The notes under the pieces were generated by a model that was not told the origin of the DNA, did not search any database, and saw only the letters and a program-made list of their open reading frames with translations. A stretch of 64,000 nt of DNA. Origin: Bradyrhizobium diazoefficiens (GTDB lineage: Bacteria > Pseudomonadota > Alphaproteobacteria > Rhizobiales > Xanthobacteraceae). The stretch is taken from contig NZ_JAENXS010000007.1 of the NCBI RefSeq assembly GCF_016612535.1, positions 1 through 64,000 of the forward strand, read 5' to 3'. Position numbers and translations under genes: made by a program. Position 1 is the first letter of the stretch. Each line of letters begins with the position of its first letter. Shown piece by piece: positions 1 through 8,258 of the stretch.

Positions 1-1533
1 ACTCTCCAGCGTGGTGCTGCTTCCGGTGACGAGACCCGTGAGATTATTGACGTAGTTGCCGCTACTGTCGACGCTCCAGATGGTGTACTGGTCCGTCCCC
101 GGGGTTTTCCAGGCAATGTCATAACCCGTCGAGGTCTGCTCCGCTCCGATCGGTGCCCAGGGCGGAAACTGATTGGTGACGACGGCCGCGCCATCGCGCA
201 TCAACTCCGGTCCCGAGCCGGAATGATAGAGAAAGTAATTGTTGGCGATCTGCGTGAGGCTGGTGACGCCGGCGGACTCGATGACCGTCTTCACAACGCC
301 GATCGTACCGTCGCCATTGAGGTCCTGATGGAACGTGGTCTCGAGCGACTCCAGCGCGTAGCTCGTTCCTGAGACAGCGTCGTCGAGCGTCGACAGGTAG
401 TTGCCGGTGCCATCGACGCTCCACACCGTGTACTGATCGACGCCGGGCGCTTTCCAGGCAACGTCGTACCCGCTGCCGACCTGCTCGGCGCCGATCGGCG
501 CGAGCGGTGAGTATTGGCCGACGACAACCGATACGCCGCCGTATTTCAGCGACGGGCCAGCACCGCCCGCGGTCGGATTGAGGAAATAATTGCTTCCCGC
601 GCTCACCAAGCTGGTGAGGCCGAAGGCCTCGATCGTCGTCGGCGAGTTGACCGCGAGATGAAATCCGAGCGCATCGAGCTGCTGCAGATCAATCGACGTC
701 AACCCCTGAAGAGTGCTGCTGGTATAGTATTCGTTGAAGGGGTCGTTGGGCCCCTGCACGCCGCTGTTGAGGAAATCGCTCGGATCGGAACTCCGGCCGT
801 AATCGGCAAGCTTGGTGACACCCCCGTCCAGCGAGAAGTACGCCGCCGGTGCGGTCGCACCACCCGAGAACAGGCGGACGCCCGCGCTCGTGAAGCGGTA
901 GAAATCGAAAACGTCGGGTGCCGAACCATATGGCACCCGCCCCATCGCGTGCGTCAGTTCATGCAGGGCAACGCCGACCAGGAGGTTGGGATTGATGTCC
1001 GTGGAAAAATTCGCGCTGGCATCGTCGGTCGTGGTGTCGTTGGCAGCGATCACGCCCCATAGCTTCAATTGCGCATACCAGGCCGCGACGTTCGATTGTC
1101 CCTGGATGGTGGAACCGCTCGGCAGGCTGTTGAATGTGGTGTCGCCTGCACTCGCGTTGTTGAGCAGCTCCGAGCGGACCCACGAATAATTTTCATAGTA
1201 GCCATTGTCGGGGCCAGCCGACGCGCCGCCGCCGGTGCCGCTGTAGTCGATTTTGATGTTGACGGTGATCTTGTCGGTGATGTTGGCAGCCAGGATCGCA
1301 ACGGCCTGCTGCAGGCCGTTCTTGAAACTGGCGGGCGCCGCCTGCGCCGCCGCATCTAGGATCAGGTTGATCGTGATGCCGCCCGAGGTGACCGACATGA
1401 CTGAGCCGGTCGTCGAACCGTCGGTCGCGCCTCCCGAACCGGCCGGAACGTAGCTCCCTTGAATGGTGTTGCCGACGACCGTGTAAAAGGGATCGTCGGA
1501 GAGCAGGTCGTCCTGGGTAGATGTCGATGTCAT
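1..1533 (-). CDS. Secreted zinc metalloprotease with C-terminal tandem repeats (3' end outside window)
   Basis: The frame is open from an ATG at 1533-1531 to the window edge (511 codons seen, stop not reached). The only in-frame codons between that ATG and an upstream TGA contain no other start. Residues 191-195 are HELTH, followed by AMG, the HExxH zinc-binding helix of a gluzincin/metzincin-like protease; the zinc motif and general layout resemble the NF038122-type proteases common in Bradyrhizobium. No classical N-terminal signal peptide is visible, as in type I-secreted proteases (inference). After about residue 290 come repeated modules, each with an EA/SAGVTSL-type strand, an 'APIGAEQ' segment, a 'W-x-V-D-G-x-GNY' segment and a calcium-loop-like 'DLNGDGTIG'; one full copy and most of a second are visible. 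Substrate unknown. Confident about the protease domain, less about the secretion route. Confidence 0.8.
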   Translation of the reverse strand, partial: MTSTSTQDDLLSDDPFYTVVGNTIQGSYVPAGSGGATDGSTTGSVMSVTSGGITINLILDAAAQAAPASFKNGLQQAVAILAANITDKITVNIKIDYSGTGGGASAGPDNGYYENYSWVRSELLNNASAGDTTFNSLPSGSTIQGQSNVAAWYAQLKLWGVIAANDTTTDDASANFSTDINPNLLVGVALHELTHAMGRVPYGSAPDVFDFYRFTSAGVRLFSGGATAPAAYFSLDGGVTKLADYGRSSDPSDFLNSGVQGPNDPFNEYYTSSTLQGLTSIDLQQLDALGFHLAVNSPTTIEAFGLTSLVSAGSNYFLNPTAGGAGPSLKYGGVSVVVGQYSPLAPIGAEQVGSGYDVAWKAPGVDQYTVWSVDGTGNYLSTLDDAVSGTSYALESLETTFHQDLNGDGTIGVVKTVIESAGVTSLTQIANNYFLYHSGSGPELMRDGAAVVTNQFPPWAPIGAEQTSTGYDIAWKTPGTDQYTIWSVDSSGNYVNNLTGLVTGSSTTLES

Positions 1534-1880
1534 CTCGTCGTCTCGACTTGGGTTCCGACCCTCGGATCTGGCGCGAACGCGGCACGAAGCGCCGAGACTG
1601 GCCCGGTGCGGGGAACGTCATGCTCCGGATGCAGAGGATTGATCTTGCAGAGTTAATTTGCAGTTTCGATCGCGCCGGCACGGTGATGGCGACCCTTCAT
1701 CGACTCTACGCCGACAGTCAACCCCGGTTAACTCCCGGTATTTGCGGTGCCTTTCAGGCGAAAGCCCGCCATCGCCCAGCCCATGCGCCCGCCGTATACG
1801 CCGCCAAACCATTGAATTTCTGCTAAACTTGCCCGATCAGAAGATCCGTCAAAGCCCTGTCCTCCCGGAGCCACCCAAAG
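1534..1880. other. Divergent intergenic region without recognised gene
   Basis: This 347-base gap separates the divergent metalloprotease and CoA-transferase genes. Both promoters must lie here. I see no convincing sigma-70 pair, operator or conserved small ORF. A GGAG-like sequence just before 1881 can serve as the ribosome binding site of the CoA-transferase. Confidence 0.5.
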
Positions 1881-3074
1881 ATGCCCTTTCCGCCTGCCTC
1901 AGAAGCCCTGTCGCGCTTCACCGTGCTCGATCTGACCCGCGTCCGTTCCGGGCCCACCTGCGTACGCCAGCTCGCGGACTGGGGCGCCACGGTGATCAAG
2001 ATCGATGCGCTCACCGAGGATTCCGGCGGCGAGCAGCCGGGCGGCCCGCGGCGGGGCTCCGACTTCCAGAATTTGCACCGCAACAAGCGGGCGATGACGC
2101 TGAACCTGAAGGACGAGCGCGGACTTGCGGTGTTCAAGAGGCTTGCTGCCAAGGCCGACGTCGTGGTCGAGAATTTCCGCCCCGACGTGAAGAAGAAGCT
2201 CGGCATCGACTATGAGAGCCTCGCCAAGATCAATCCGCGCATCGTCTACGGCAGCATCTCCGGCTTCGGCCAGGACGGCCCCTATCACAAGCGCCCCGGC
2301 TTCGATCAGATCGCCCAGGGCATGGGCGGCCTAATGTCGATCACCGGCGCGCCGGGCGAAGGTCCGATGCGGGTCGGCATTCCCGTCGCCGACCTCACCG
2401 CTGGCCTGTTCTGCGCCATGGGCATCCTCACCGCACTGCTCGAGCGCGAGGTCTCCGGCAAGGGCCAGTGGGTGCAGACCTCGCTGCTCCAGGCCCAGAT
2501 CTTCATGCTCGACTTCCAGGCCGCCCGCTGGCTGATGGAGAAGGAGGTCGCCAAGCAAGCCGGCAACAACCATCCGACCAGCATCCCGACCGGCGTATTC
2601 AAGACCTCGGACGGCTACATCAACATTGCCACCACCGGCGGGCGGATCTGGGAGCGCTGTGCGCAGTCCATCGGCGCCCCCGAGCTTTACAGCCATCCCG
2701 ATTATGCGACGGCCCCTGCCCGCTCCAAGAACCGCGACGCGCTCAACGCCGAGATCGAGAAGCGCACCGTGACGAAGTCGACCGAGACCTGGGTCCGTGA
2801 GCTCAACGAGGCCGGCGTGCCCTGCGGACCGATTTATGCGATCGACCAGATGTTCGAGGACGCGCAGGTCAGGCATCTCGGCATCGCCCAGGACGTGCCC
2901 AACGACGAGGACCGCCACATCCGCCTGGTCGGCCAACCCGTGACGCTGTCGCGCACGCCGAGCAAGATGGTAGCGCGGCCGCCGGAATTCGGCGAGCAGA
3001 CCGACGAGGTGCTGAAGGAGTTCGGCTTCGGAGCCGACGAGATCGCAAAACTCAGGGACGCCAAGGTGGTGTGA
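1881..3074 (+). CDS. CaiB/BaiF (family III) CoA-transferase
   Basis: The 397-residue product has the usual length and sequence of family III CoA-transferases, which move CoA between carboxylic acids in the cytoplasm. Visible family features are the N-terminal 'VLDLTRVRSGP' region, 'VENFRP' near residue 97, and 'RPGFDQIAQ' around 138-145, where Asp142 matches the aspartate that forms the acyl-anhydride intermediate in formyl-CoA transferase. The C-terminal 'PGPI/CGPIY' loop is also present. It is a single-gene unit followed by a strong hairpin. The substrate cannot be deduced; no decarboxylase or partner lies next to it. A GTG or ATG further upstream is not needed because a GGAG-like site precedes this ATG. 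Confidence 0.85.
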   Translation: MPFPPASEALSRFTVLDLTRVRSGPTCVRQLADWGATVIKIDALTEDSGGEQPGGPRRGSDFQNLHRNKRAMTLNLKDERGLAVFKRLAAKADVVVENFRPDVKKKLGIDYESLAKINPRIVYGSISGFGQDGPYHKRPGFDQIAQGMGGLMSITGAPGEGPMRVGIPVADLTAGLFCAMGILTALLEREVSGKGQWVQTSLLQAQIFMLDFQAARWLMEKEVAKQAGNNHPTSIPTGVFKTSDGYINIATTGGRIWERCAQSIGAPELYSHPDYATAPARSKNRDALNAEIEKRTVTKSTETWVRELNEAGVPCGPIYAIDQMFEDAQVRHLGIAQDVPNDEDRHIRLVGQPVTLSRTPSKMVARPPEFGEQTDEVLKEFGFGADEIAKLRDAKVV

Positions 3075-3115
3075 GGCCCGCGCAACCCATCAGCAAAGGC
3101 AACCCATCAACGAAG

Positions 3116-3143
3116 AAAGGCTCGGCCTTTCGACCGAGCCTTT
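3116..3143. terminator. Bidirectional intrinsic terminator
   Basis: A perfect 10-bp stem (AAAGGCTCGG / CCGAGCCTTT) with an 8-base loop lies between two convergent genes. The A-run and T-run at its ends suit termination in both directions. Confidence 0.85.
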
Positions 3144-3167
3144 GAGCCGAACCGCGGACTCCGCTGG

Positions 3168-3584
3168 CTAGCGCGAGTAAATGCCGGGAGCGTGATAGCC
3201 GTTCGGATAGCACCGGCCATCGGAATAATTGTAATCATAGCCGTCGCCGCAGCCACGACGGCGGCGAGGCGGACCGGCGTCATACACCCCCGGCGCGTGA
3301 TAACCGTTCGGATAACAGCGACCGTTGGAATAATTGTAGTCATAGCCATCGCCGCAGCCACCGCGCGGCGGACCGCCACGGCCGTAGCCGTAGCCACCGC
3401 GATTGTCGTAGACGCCGGGCGCATGATGGCCGTTTGGATAGCAGCGACCATCGGAGTAGTTGAGATCATAACCGTCGCCGCAACGAATCTGGACCTGCTG
3501 CAAGGGCGGCCTTAACGCGGCCGTTGAACGCCCGGCCTCCTTCGTCGGAATCAACGCCAAAGCGACCAAGGCAACTGCGATCAT
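3168..3584 (-). CDS. Small secreted protein with three 25-residue Cys/Tyr/Gly repeats
   Basis: A 138-residue protein of unknown function. The ATG at 3584 is preceded by a strong GGGAGGAG site at good spacing. Residues 1-18 are hydrophobic and likely a signal peptide. The rest is three nearly identical units of 25 residues (about 35-59, 77-101, 112-136), each starting CGDGYD, with NYS(D/N)GRCYPNG in the middle and HAPG(V/I)Y at the end. Each unit has two cysteines, suggesting one disulfide per unit in the periplasm or outside the cell. The linkers are Gly/Arg/Tyr-rich. No known enzyme motif is visible. Similar short Cys-repeat proteins occur as hypotheticals in rhizobia, from memory; function is open. 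Confidence 0.75.
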   Translation of the reverse strand: MIAVALVALALIPTKEAGRSTAALRPPLQQVQIRCGDGYDLNYSDGRCYPNGHHAPGVYDNRGGYGYGRGGPPRGGCGDGYDYNYSNGRCYPNGYHAPGVYDAGPPRRRRGCGDGYDYNYSDGRCYPNGYHAPGIYSR

Positions 3585-3820
3585 CGATCACTCCTCCCAG
3601 CAATATCTACGCTCCAGCATGGTCAGATTTGCCCGGGCGTCAACAGAGAACAACGCGACGAAGCCGCACGCCATCCCGCGATTGAAACGCCCCGCCGATG
3701 TCATGACCGGATCGCCATTTCGCCTGCACCATGACGCGCCGCCTGTTGGTCGCGCCTCCCGCTACCCGGCGTCGATCTTTGCGATTGTCTCCCCAGCTGG
3801 CTTGAGCTAACCCAGACGAA

Positions 3821-5788
3821 ATGCAACTTCACATCAGCGAGAGCCTCGCCCACAAGTCGTGGTACCGGCCTGACATTGACGGGCTGCGCGCCATCGCGGT
3901 GGTCTCCGTCGTTCTGTTCCACTACGGAGCGCCGATCCGCGGCGGCTTCACCGGGGTCGATATCTTTTTCGTCATCAGCGGGTTCCTGATCACTCAAACC
4001 CTGGTGGCCGAGATCGCGGCCGGGACGTTTTCGATTGTCGGGTTTTACGACCGACGAATCCGCCGCATCCTGCCTGCACTCTTGGTGATGCTGGCAGCAA
4101 CGCTTGCTGCAGGCACGCTGCTTCTCACGCCGGGAGATTACGCATCTCTCGGCACCACGGCCGCGATGGCGACATTTGGCGCCTCGAACATCTTCTTTCT
4201 CGCTCACACCGGCTACTTCGACCGAACCTCCGACCTTCTGCCGCTTCTGCACACCTGGTCACTCGCGGTCGAAGAGCAGTTTTACCTGGTCTGGCCGTTG
4301 CTGTTGTACCTGCTGTCGCGGTGGGGTTCGCGGGTTTTCATGGCCAGGGTTCTGGCCGCCCTCGTCATCATCGTGTGCGCGGCCAGCATCGCCTACTTCC
4401 GCGTCGACCCCAAGGCCGCGTTCTTCCTTGCGCCTCCTCGCGCATGGGAACTCGGGATCGGCGCGCTGCTGGTGTTCCTTCCAGCGTTGAACCGCGCTGC
4501 CGGCGAGACCGCCGCGTTGATCGGCCTGACGCTGATCGCGATCGGGTTCACGATCTCGCCCACGAAGTTTCCGGGCGAATTTGCGCTCTACCCCTGTGTC
4601 GGCGCGGGATTGATCGTCTGGCCGCGGTCCGGAAAAGCCACATCGAGCGAGATGCTTGGCTTGCTCGCGCCGATCGGGCTGATCTCGTACAGTCTCTACC
4701 TTTGGCACTGGCCGATATGGGTGCTGTATCGGATCTACATCAACGGAGCTTCGCCGGGCGCGACAGAAGCTACCTGTCTCGCAATCATCTCTCTCATCGT
4801 CGCAACCCTTTCGTACCGCTATGTGGAGACGCCGTTTCGTCGCCGGCGACGGAAGCCGGTACGAACAATCGCCGCGGGCATCGCGGCCATGCTGACGATG
4901 TTCGTCGCTGGGCTCTCCATCAGTGCGGCCAACGGATTGCCGCAGCGCTTTCCCGCAGAAGCCCAGCCCTTGCGCGATCTTGCCACGATGTGGGATTGGC
5001 CGTGTCAGGAAACGACCGTCGACGGGGTAGGCCCTTATTGCGTTTTCGGCGCTGCCTGGGACACCGCCAAGCACAAATCGATGATCTGGGGCGACAGCCA
5101 TGCGCAGCATATTGCGCCGATCATAGAGGCGGTCGCGCGCGATCGAGATCGCTCCTTTCTCGTCTTTGCCGGATGCTCGGCCGTGCTCGGCGACGGCAAT
5201 TCGATCATATCGATCGGAGTACCGAATTATCCGCAACGTTGCGGGCGCCTTCATGCGCTTGCAATGAAGCTGCTCGCGGATACTGCGATCGATCAAGTCG
5301 TCCTGACATCGAGCTGGCTGGAGCTGCCGCGGCGGATAGGCAATGATGACGAGGCCCGCGGTGCCAGCGCCATGCGCGACGCCCTGATCAAGCTCGTCGG
5401 AGAAATCTCGGCGCCCGGTCGGCAAGTCGTTCTCATCGGCGGAGAGCCGGAATTGCCCTTGCAAGTCGTGGAATGCGCTCACGCCGAGATCGCAGGACTA
5501 TGGCGGGCGCCTTGCGAATCCGAACTCGGCTCGGCCGATGCACGCACGATCCTGCAGAGATCGGCCGTCGTCGACGACATTATCGCAGGGATCGCACAAA
5601 CGCACGCTAATGTCGCGACCGCATTCCCGGCCCGCAACCTATGCAACGACCAAGGTTGTGACATCAGGCTCGACGGCGAGTTTCTGTATCGCGATCCGAG
5701 CCATATCAGGCGCAATTTGAAGCCGCAGACCAGGCGCGACTTTGCCGACAAGATCGGTCTCACTGCTGCGTTAAGCCGGCCACGGTGA
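3821..5788 (+). CDS. OafA/YrhL-type acyltransferase with C-terminal SGNH domain
   Basis: The 655-residue protein has the two-part layout of O-antigen/peptidoglycan acetyltransferases. Residues 1-370 form the multi-span acyltransferase-3 domain, opening with 'YRPDIDGLRAIAV' and containing 'FFVISGFLI', 'RRIRRILPAL' and 'SLAVEEQFYLVWP'. The C-terminal periplasmic part carries the SGNH motif GDSH at 424-427 and a late 'DPSHIR' segment supplying the Asp-His pair. It should pass acetyl groups from the cytoplasm to a cell-surface glycan such as LPS or exopolysaccharide. It stands alone and ends in a strong terminator. The ribosome binding site is weak. The glycan target is unknown. Confidence 0.9.
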   Translation: MQLHISESLAHKSWYRPDIDGLRAIAVVSVVLFHYGAPIRGGFTGVDIFFVISGFLITQTLVAEIAAGTFSIVGFYDRRIRRILPALLVMLAATLAAGTLLLTPGDYASLGTTAAMATFGASNIFFLAHTGYFDRTSDLLPLLHTWSLAVEEQFYLVWPLLLYLLSRWGSRVFMARVLAALVIIVCAASIAYFRVDPKAAFFLAPPRAWELGIGALLVFLPALNRAAGETAALIGLTLIAIGFTISPTKFPGEFALYPCVGAGLIVWPRSGKATSSEMLGLLAPIGLISYSLYLWHWPIWVLYRIYINGASPGATEATCLAIISLIVATLSYRYVETPFRRRRRKPVRTIAAGIAAMLTMFVAGLSISAANGLPQRFPAEAQPLRDLATMWDWPCQETTVDGVGPYCVFGAAWDTAKHKSMIWGDSHAQHIAPIIEAVARDRDRSFLVFAGCSAVLGDGNSIISIGVPNYPQRCGRLHALAMKLLADTAIDQVVLTSSWLELPRRIGNDDEARGASAMRDALIKLVGEISAPGRQVVLIGGEPELPLQVVECAHAEIAGLWRAPCESELGSADARTILQRSAVVDDIIAGIAQTHANVATAFPARNLCNDQGCDIRLDGEFLYRDPSHIRRNLKPQTRRDFADKIGLTAALSRPR

Positions 5789-5845
5789 GATCCTCGAGGC
5801 CGCACGCAACGCGGACGATCTCGAAAATGCTGATTCGGAAACGAC

Positions 5846-5869
5846 AAAGCCCGGCGCGAGCCGGGCTTT
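5846..5869 (+). terminator. Intrinsic terminator after the acyltransferase
   Basis: A perfect 10-bp stem AAAGCCCGGC / GCCGGGCTTT closes a GCGA tetraloop and is followed by a T-rich stretch. Confidence 0.85.
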
Positions 5870-6005
5870 GCTTCTTGTTGGAGAGGCGCGCCAAGCGCTG
5901 TGCCGAGACAGCGATATTCAGCAACAATCGAGCACAAGCGGTATCCTGACCAAAATACCACCAACTCGCCATAGGATTGATTCCAAACGAGATTATCGGA
6001 TCGCT

Positions 6006-7523
6006 CTAACGCGATGTCGTCCCTGTCCGCTGCGTCCATCCAACGCGGACGAGCAACCCATCGATCGCCGGCCAGAACAGCAGCACGATCGCCAGCGTCG
6101 TGATCGAGCCGACCAGGCCGTTCGACCAGAACACTTTGAGGTCGCCGCCGGAGCCGATCATCGACAGGCGGAAGGCGTCCTCGGCGCGGTTGCCGAGCAC
6201 GAGAGCGAGGGTAAACGGCGCCAGGGGAATGCCGATCTTCTTGAAGACATAGCCGACGACACCGAAGCCCAGCATCAGCCAGATGTCGAACATCGCATTC
6301 TGGATCGCATAGGCGCCGATCGCGCAGGACACCACGATCATCGGCGCCACGGCGGCGAACGGTACGCGCAGGATCGAGGCGAAGATCGGCACCGTCGTCA
6401 GCACCAGCACGAGGCCGACGACATTGCCGAGATACATCGAGGCGATCAGGCCCCAGACGAAATCCTTGTGCTCGACGAACAGCAGCGGTCCGGGATTGAG
6501 GCCCCACACCATCAGGCCGCCGAGCAGGATCGCGGCGGTGCCGGAGCCGGGAATGCCGAGCGCCAGCATCGGCAGCAGCGCCGCGGTGCCGGAGGCATGC
6601 GCCGCCGTTTCCGGCGCGAACACGCCCTCGATGCGGCCCTTGCCAAAACTTTCGGGATCCTTCGAAAAGCGCTTGGCGAGATTGTAGCCCATGAAAGACG
6701 CCGCGATCGCGCCTCCCGGGGTAATGCCGAGCCAGCAGCCGATGAAGGAGGAGCGCAGCAGCGTCACCCAGTACTTCGGCAGGTCCTTCCACACGCTCAG
6801 CACCACGCGCAGCGAGATGCTCGCCGCGTGGCCGCGCAGCGCCAGCCGCTCCTCCATCGTCAAAAGGATCTCGCTGATGCCGAACAGGCCGATCACGGCG
6901 ACGAGGAAGTTGATGCCACGGAGCAGCTCGGACGAGCCGAAGGTCATGCGCAGCTGGCCGGACACCGTATCCATGCCAATACCGGCGAGCAGCAGGCCCA
7001 GCGACATCGAGATCACGGTCTTGTGCTTGGCTTCGCGGCCGAGGCCGACGAAGGAGCAGAAGGTCAAGAGATACACCGCGAAGAACTCGGGCGGACCGAA
7101 CTTCAACGCAAACGACGAGATCATCGGCGCAAGGAAGGTGATGAGCAGCACCGCGACCAGCGAGCCGATGAAGGAGGAGGTGAACGCCGCGGTCAGCGCC
7201 TCGGCCGCCCTGCCCTGCTGCGCCATCGGATATCCGTCGAAGGTGGTCGCAACCGACCAGGCTTCGCCGGGGATGTTGAACAGGATCGAGGTGATTGCGC
7301 CGCCGAACAACGCGCCCCAATAAATGCAGGACAGCATCACGATCGCCGAGGTCGGATCCATCGTGAAGGTCAGCGGCAACAGGATCGCAACGCCGTTGGG
7401 GCCGCCGAGCCCGGGTAGTACGCCGACGAAGATGCCGAGCACGAGCCCCACCATCATCAGCACGAGCGTCTTCCCCGTCAGCAGGACGGCGAAACCGTGG
7501 AGCAAGAGACCGAAAGCTTCCAT
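6006..7523 (-). CDS. tctA: Tripartite tricarboxylate transporter, large membrane subunit TctA
   Basis: The 505-residue protein has the length and glycine-rich first helices of TctA, with 'GVLPGLGG' near residue 35 and a second 'LGIPGSGTAA' motif about two thirds along; these mark the internal duplication of the family. It should have about 10-12 membrane spans and carry a carboxylate by ion symport with TctB and a periplasmic binding protein. A longer reading frame extends upstream to 7934, but it overlaps the tctB gene out of frame, so the ATG at 7523 is the start. The start lies 11 bases after the tctB stop. It is the last gene of the tctC-tctB-tctA operon. Confidence 0.92.
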   Translation of the reverse strand: MEAFGLLLHGFAVLLTGKTLVLMMVGLVLGIFVGVLPGLGGPNGVAILLPLTFTMDPTSAIVMLSCIYWGALFGGAITSILFNIPGEAWSVATTFDGYPMAQQGRAAEALTAAFTSSFIGSLVAVLLITFLAPMISSFALKFGPPEFFAVYLLTFCSFVGLGREAKHKTVISMSLGLLLAGIGMDTVSGQLRMTFGSSELLRGINFLVAVIGLFGISEILLTMEERLALRGHAASISLRVVLSVWKDLPKYWVTLLRSSFIGCWLGITPGGAIAASFMGYNLAKRFSKDPESFGKGRIEGVFAPETAAHASGTAALLPMLALGIPGSGTAAILLGGLMVWGLNPGPLLFVEHKDFVWGLIASMYLGNVVGLVLVLTTVPIFASILRVPFAAVAPMIVVSCAIGAYAIQNAMFDIWLMLGFGVVGYVFKKIGIPLAPFTLALVLGNRAEDAFRLSMIGSGGDLKVFWSNGLVGSITTLAIVLLFWPAIDGLLVRVGWTQRTGTTSR

Positions 7524-7534
7524 CGCGGATCCGC

Positions 7535-8077
7535 CTAGTAGCCGAAGGCCGCTTCGAGCGGCCCCTTCGGCATGATGACGTCGAAGGCGATATCGAAGGT
7601 GACGAACATGATCGCCGTGAACAGGAAGGCGGTGAGCAGCGACTTCCACAGCGCGATCTTGCCGATCGCCCGCATGAAGCCCGCGATCAGGAGGAAGCTC
7701 GCGACATAGAGGCCGAGGAACTGCGTCACCAGGCAGAACAGCAGCGTCGGCACGAACACCGCCATCACGCGGCGTGCCTGCGCGCGCGTGACGAAGGTCT
7801 CGGATACCGCGCGGCGTGCGAGCAATGCTGCGATCAGGCCATAGATGCTGCCGCAGCCGAGGACGATGGAGAGATAGAACGGGAAATAGCCGGGTTCGGG
7901 CCCGGTCGAATCCCAGGAGGCACCGGTGCGCCAATTGTCGAAGCCAAGCGCGACGGCGAGCGCGAGCAGCAGCAGGCAGACGATGATTTCGACCGTGCCG
8001 GAGCTCACGACGGCGGGCGAGTCGTCTTCAGGCGCAGTCGGATCCTCGACGGCGATTTCAAGATCGGTTTGGGACAT
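7535..8077 (-). CDS. tctB: Tripartite tricarboxylate transporter, small membrane subunit TctB
   Basis: The 180-residue protein has an acidic N-terminal tail of about 25 residues and four hydrophobic segments, the TctB plan. Position between tctC and tctA supports the call. It pairs with TctA in the inner membrane. The Shine-Dalgarno sequence is poor, and 180 bases of palindromic repeat separate it from tctC, so its translation may be set lower than that of the binding protein. Confidence 0.88.
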   Translation of the reverse strand: MSQTDLEIAVEDPTAPEDDSPAVVSSGTVEIIVCLLLLALAVALGFDNWRTGASWDSTGPEPGYFPFYLSIVLGCGSIYGLIAALLARRAVSETFVTRAQARRVMAVFVPTLLFCLVTQFLGLYVASFLLIAGFMRAIGKIALWKSLLTAFLFTAIMFVTFDIAFDVIMPKGPLEAAFGY

Positions 8078-8103
8078 GCTCTACAACAAACGCTGTGGCC
8101 AAT

Positions 8104-8245
8104 CCCCTCTCCGCGCTTGCCGGGAGAGGATTAGGGTGAGGGGGGAGTCTCCACGGGGACGGTGAAAGCTAGACTCGCGGAGAGTCCCCCTCACCCGAAT
8201 TCGATCTACGATCGAATTCGACCTCTCCCCGCAAGCGGGGCGAGG
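8104..8245. repeat. Mosaic of intergenic palindromes between tctC and tctB
   Basis: Four inverted repeats are packed here: CCTCTCC/GGAGAGG (8106-8129); a long imperfect pair 8134-8152 with 8179-8196 (GGGTGAGGGGG arms); a perfect 10-bp palindrome GAATTCGATC-TAC-GATCGAATTC split at 8197-8219; and an 11-bp stem with one mismatch at 8222-8245 around CCCCGCAAGCGGGG. The last unit resembles a dispersed repeat I associate with Bradyrhizobium intergenic regions. In the tct transcript it would form stable hairpins between the binding-protein and membrane-subunit genes. Confidence 0.8.
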
Positions 8246-8258
8246 TGAAGAAGACCGG

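Noticed and set aside
1193..1681. Minus-strand frame of 162 codons inside the metalloprotease gene
   Set aside because: It is an arginine- and proline-rich shadow of the protease frame, which runs unbroken to the window edge and carries the zinc motif.
5868..7418. Plus-strand frame of 516 codons over tctA
   Set aside because: Composition is His/Arg/Gln-rich antisense; the minus strand encodes a complete TctA with all family motifs.
7524..7934. N-terminal extension of tctA
   Set aside because: The extra 137 residues are tctB read in another frame; the TctA family starts at the ATG at 7523.
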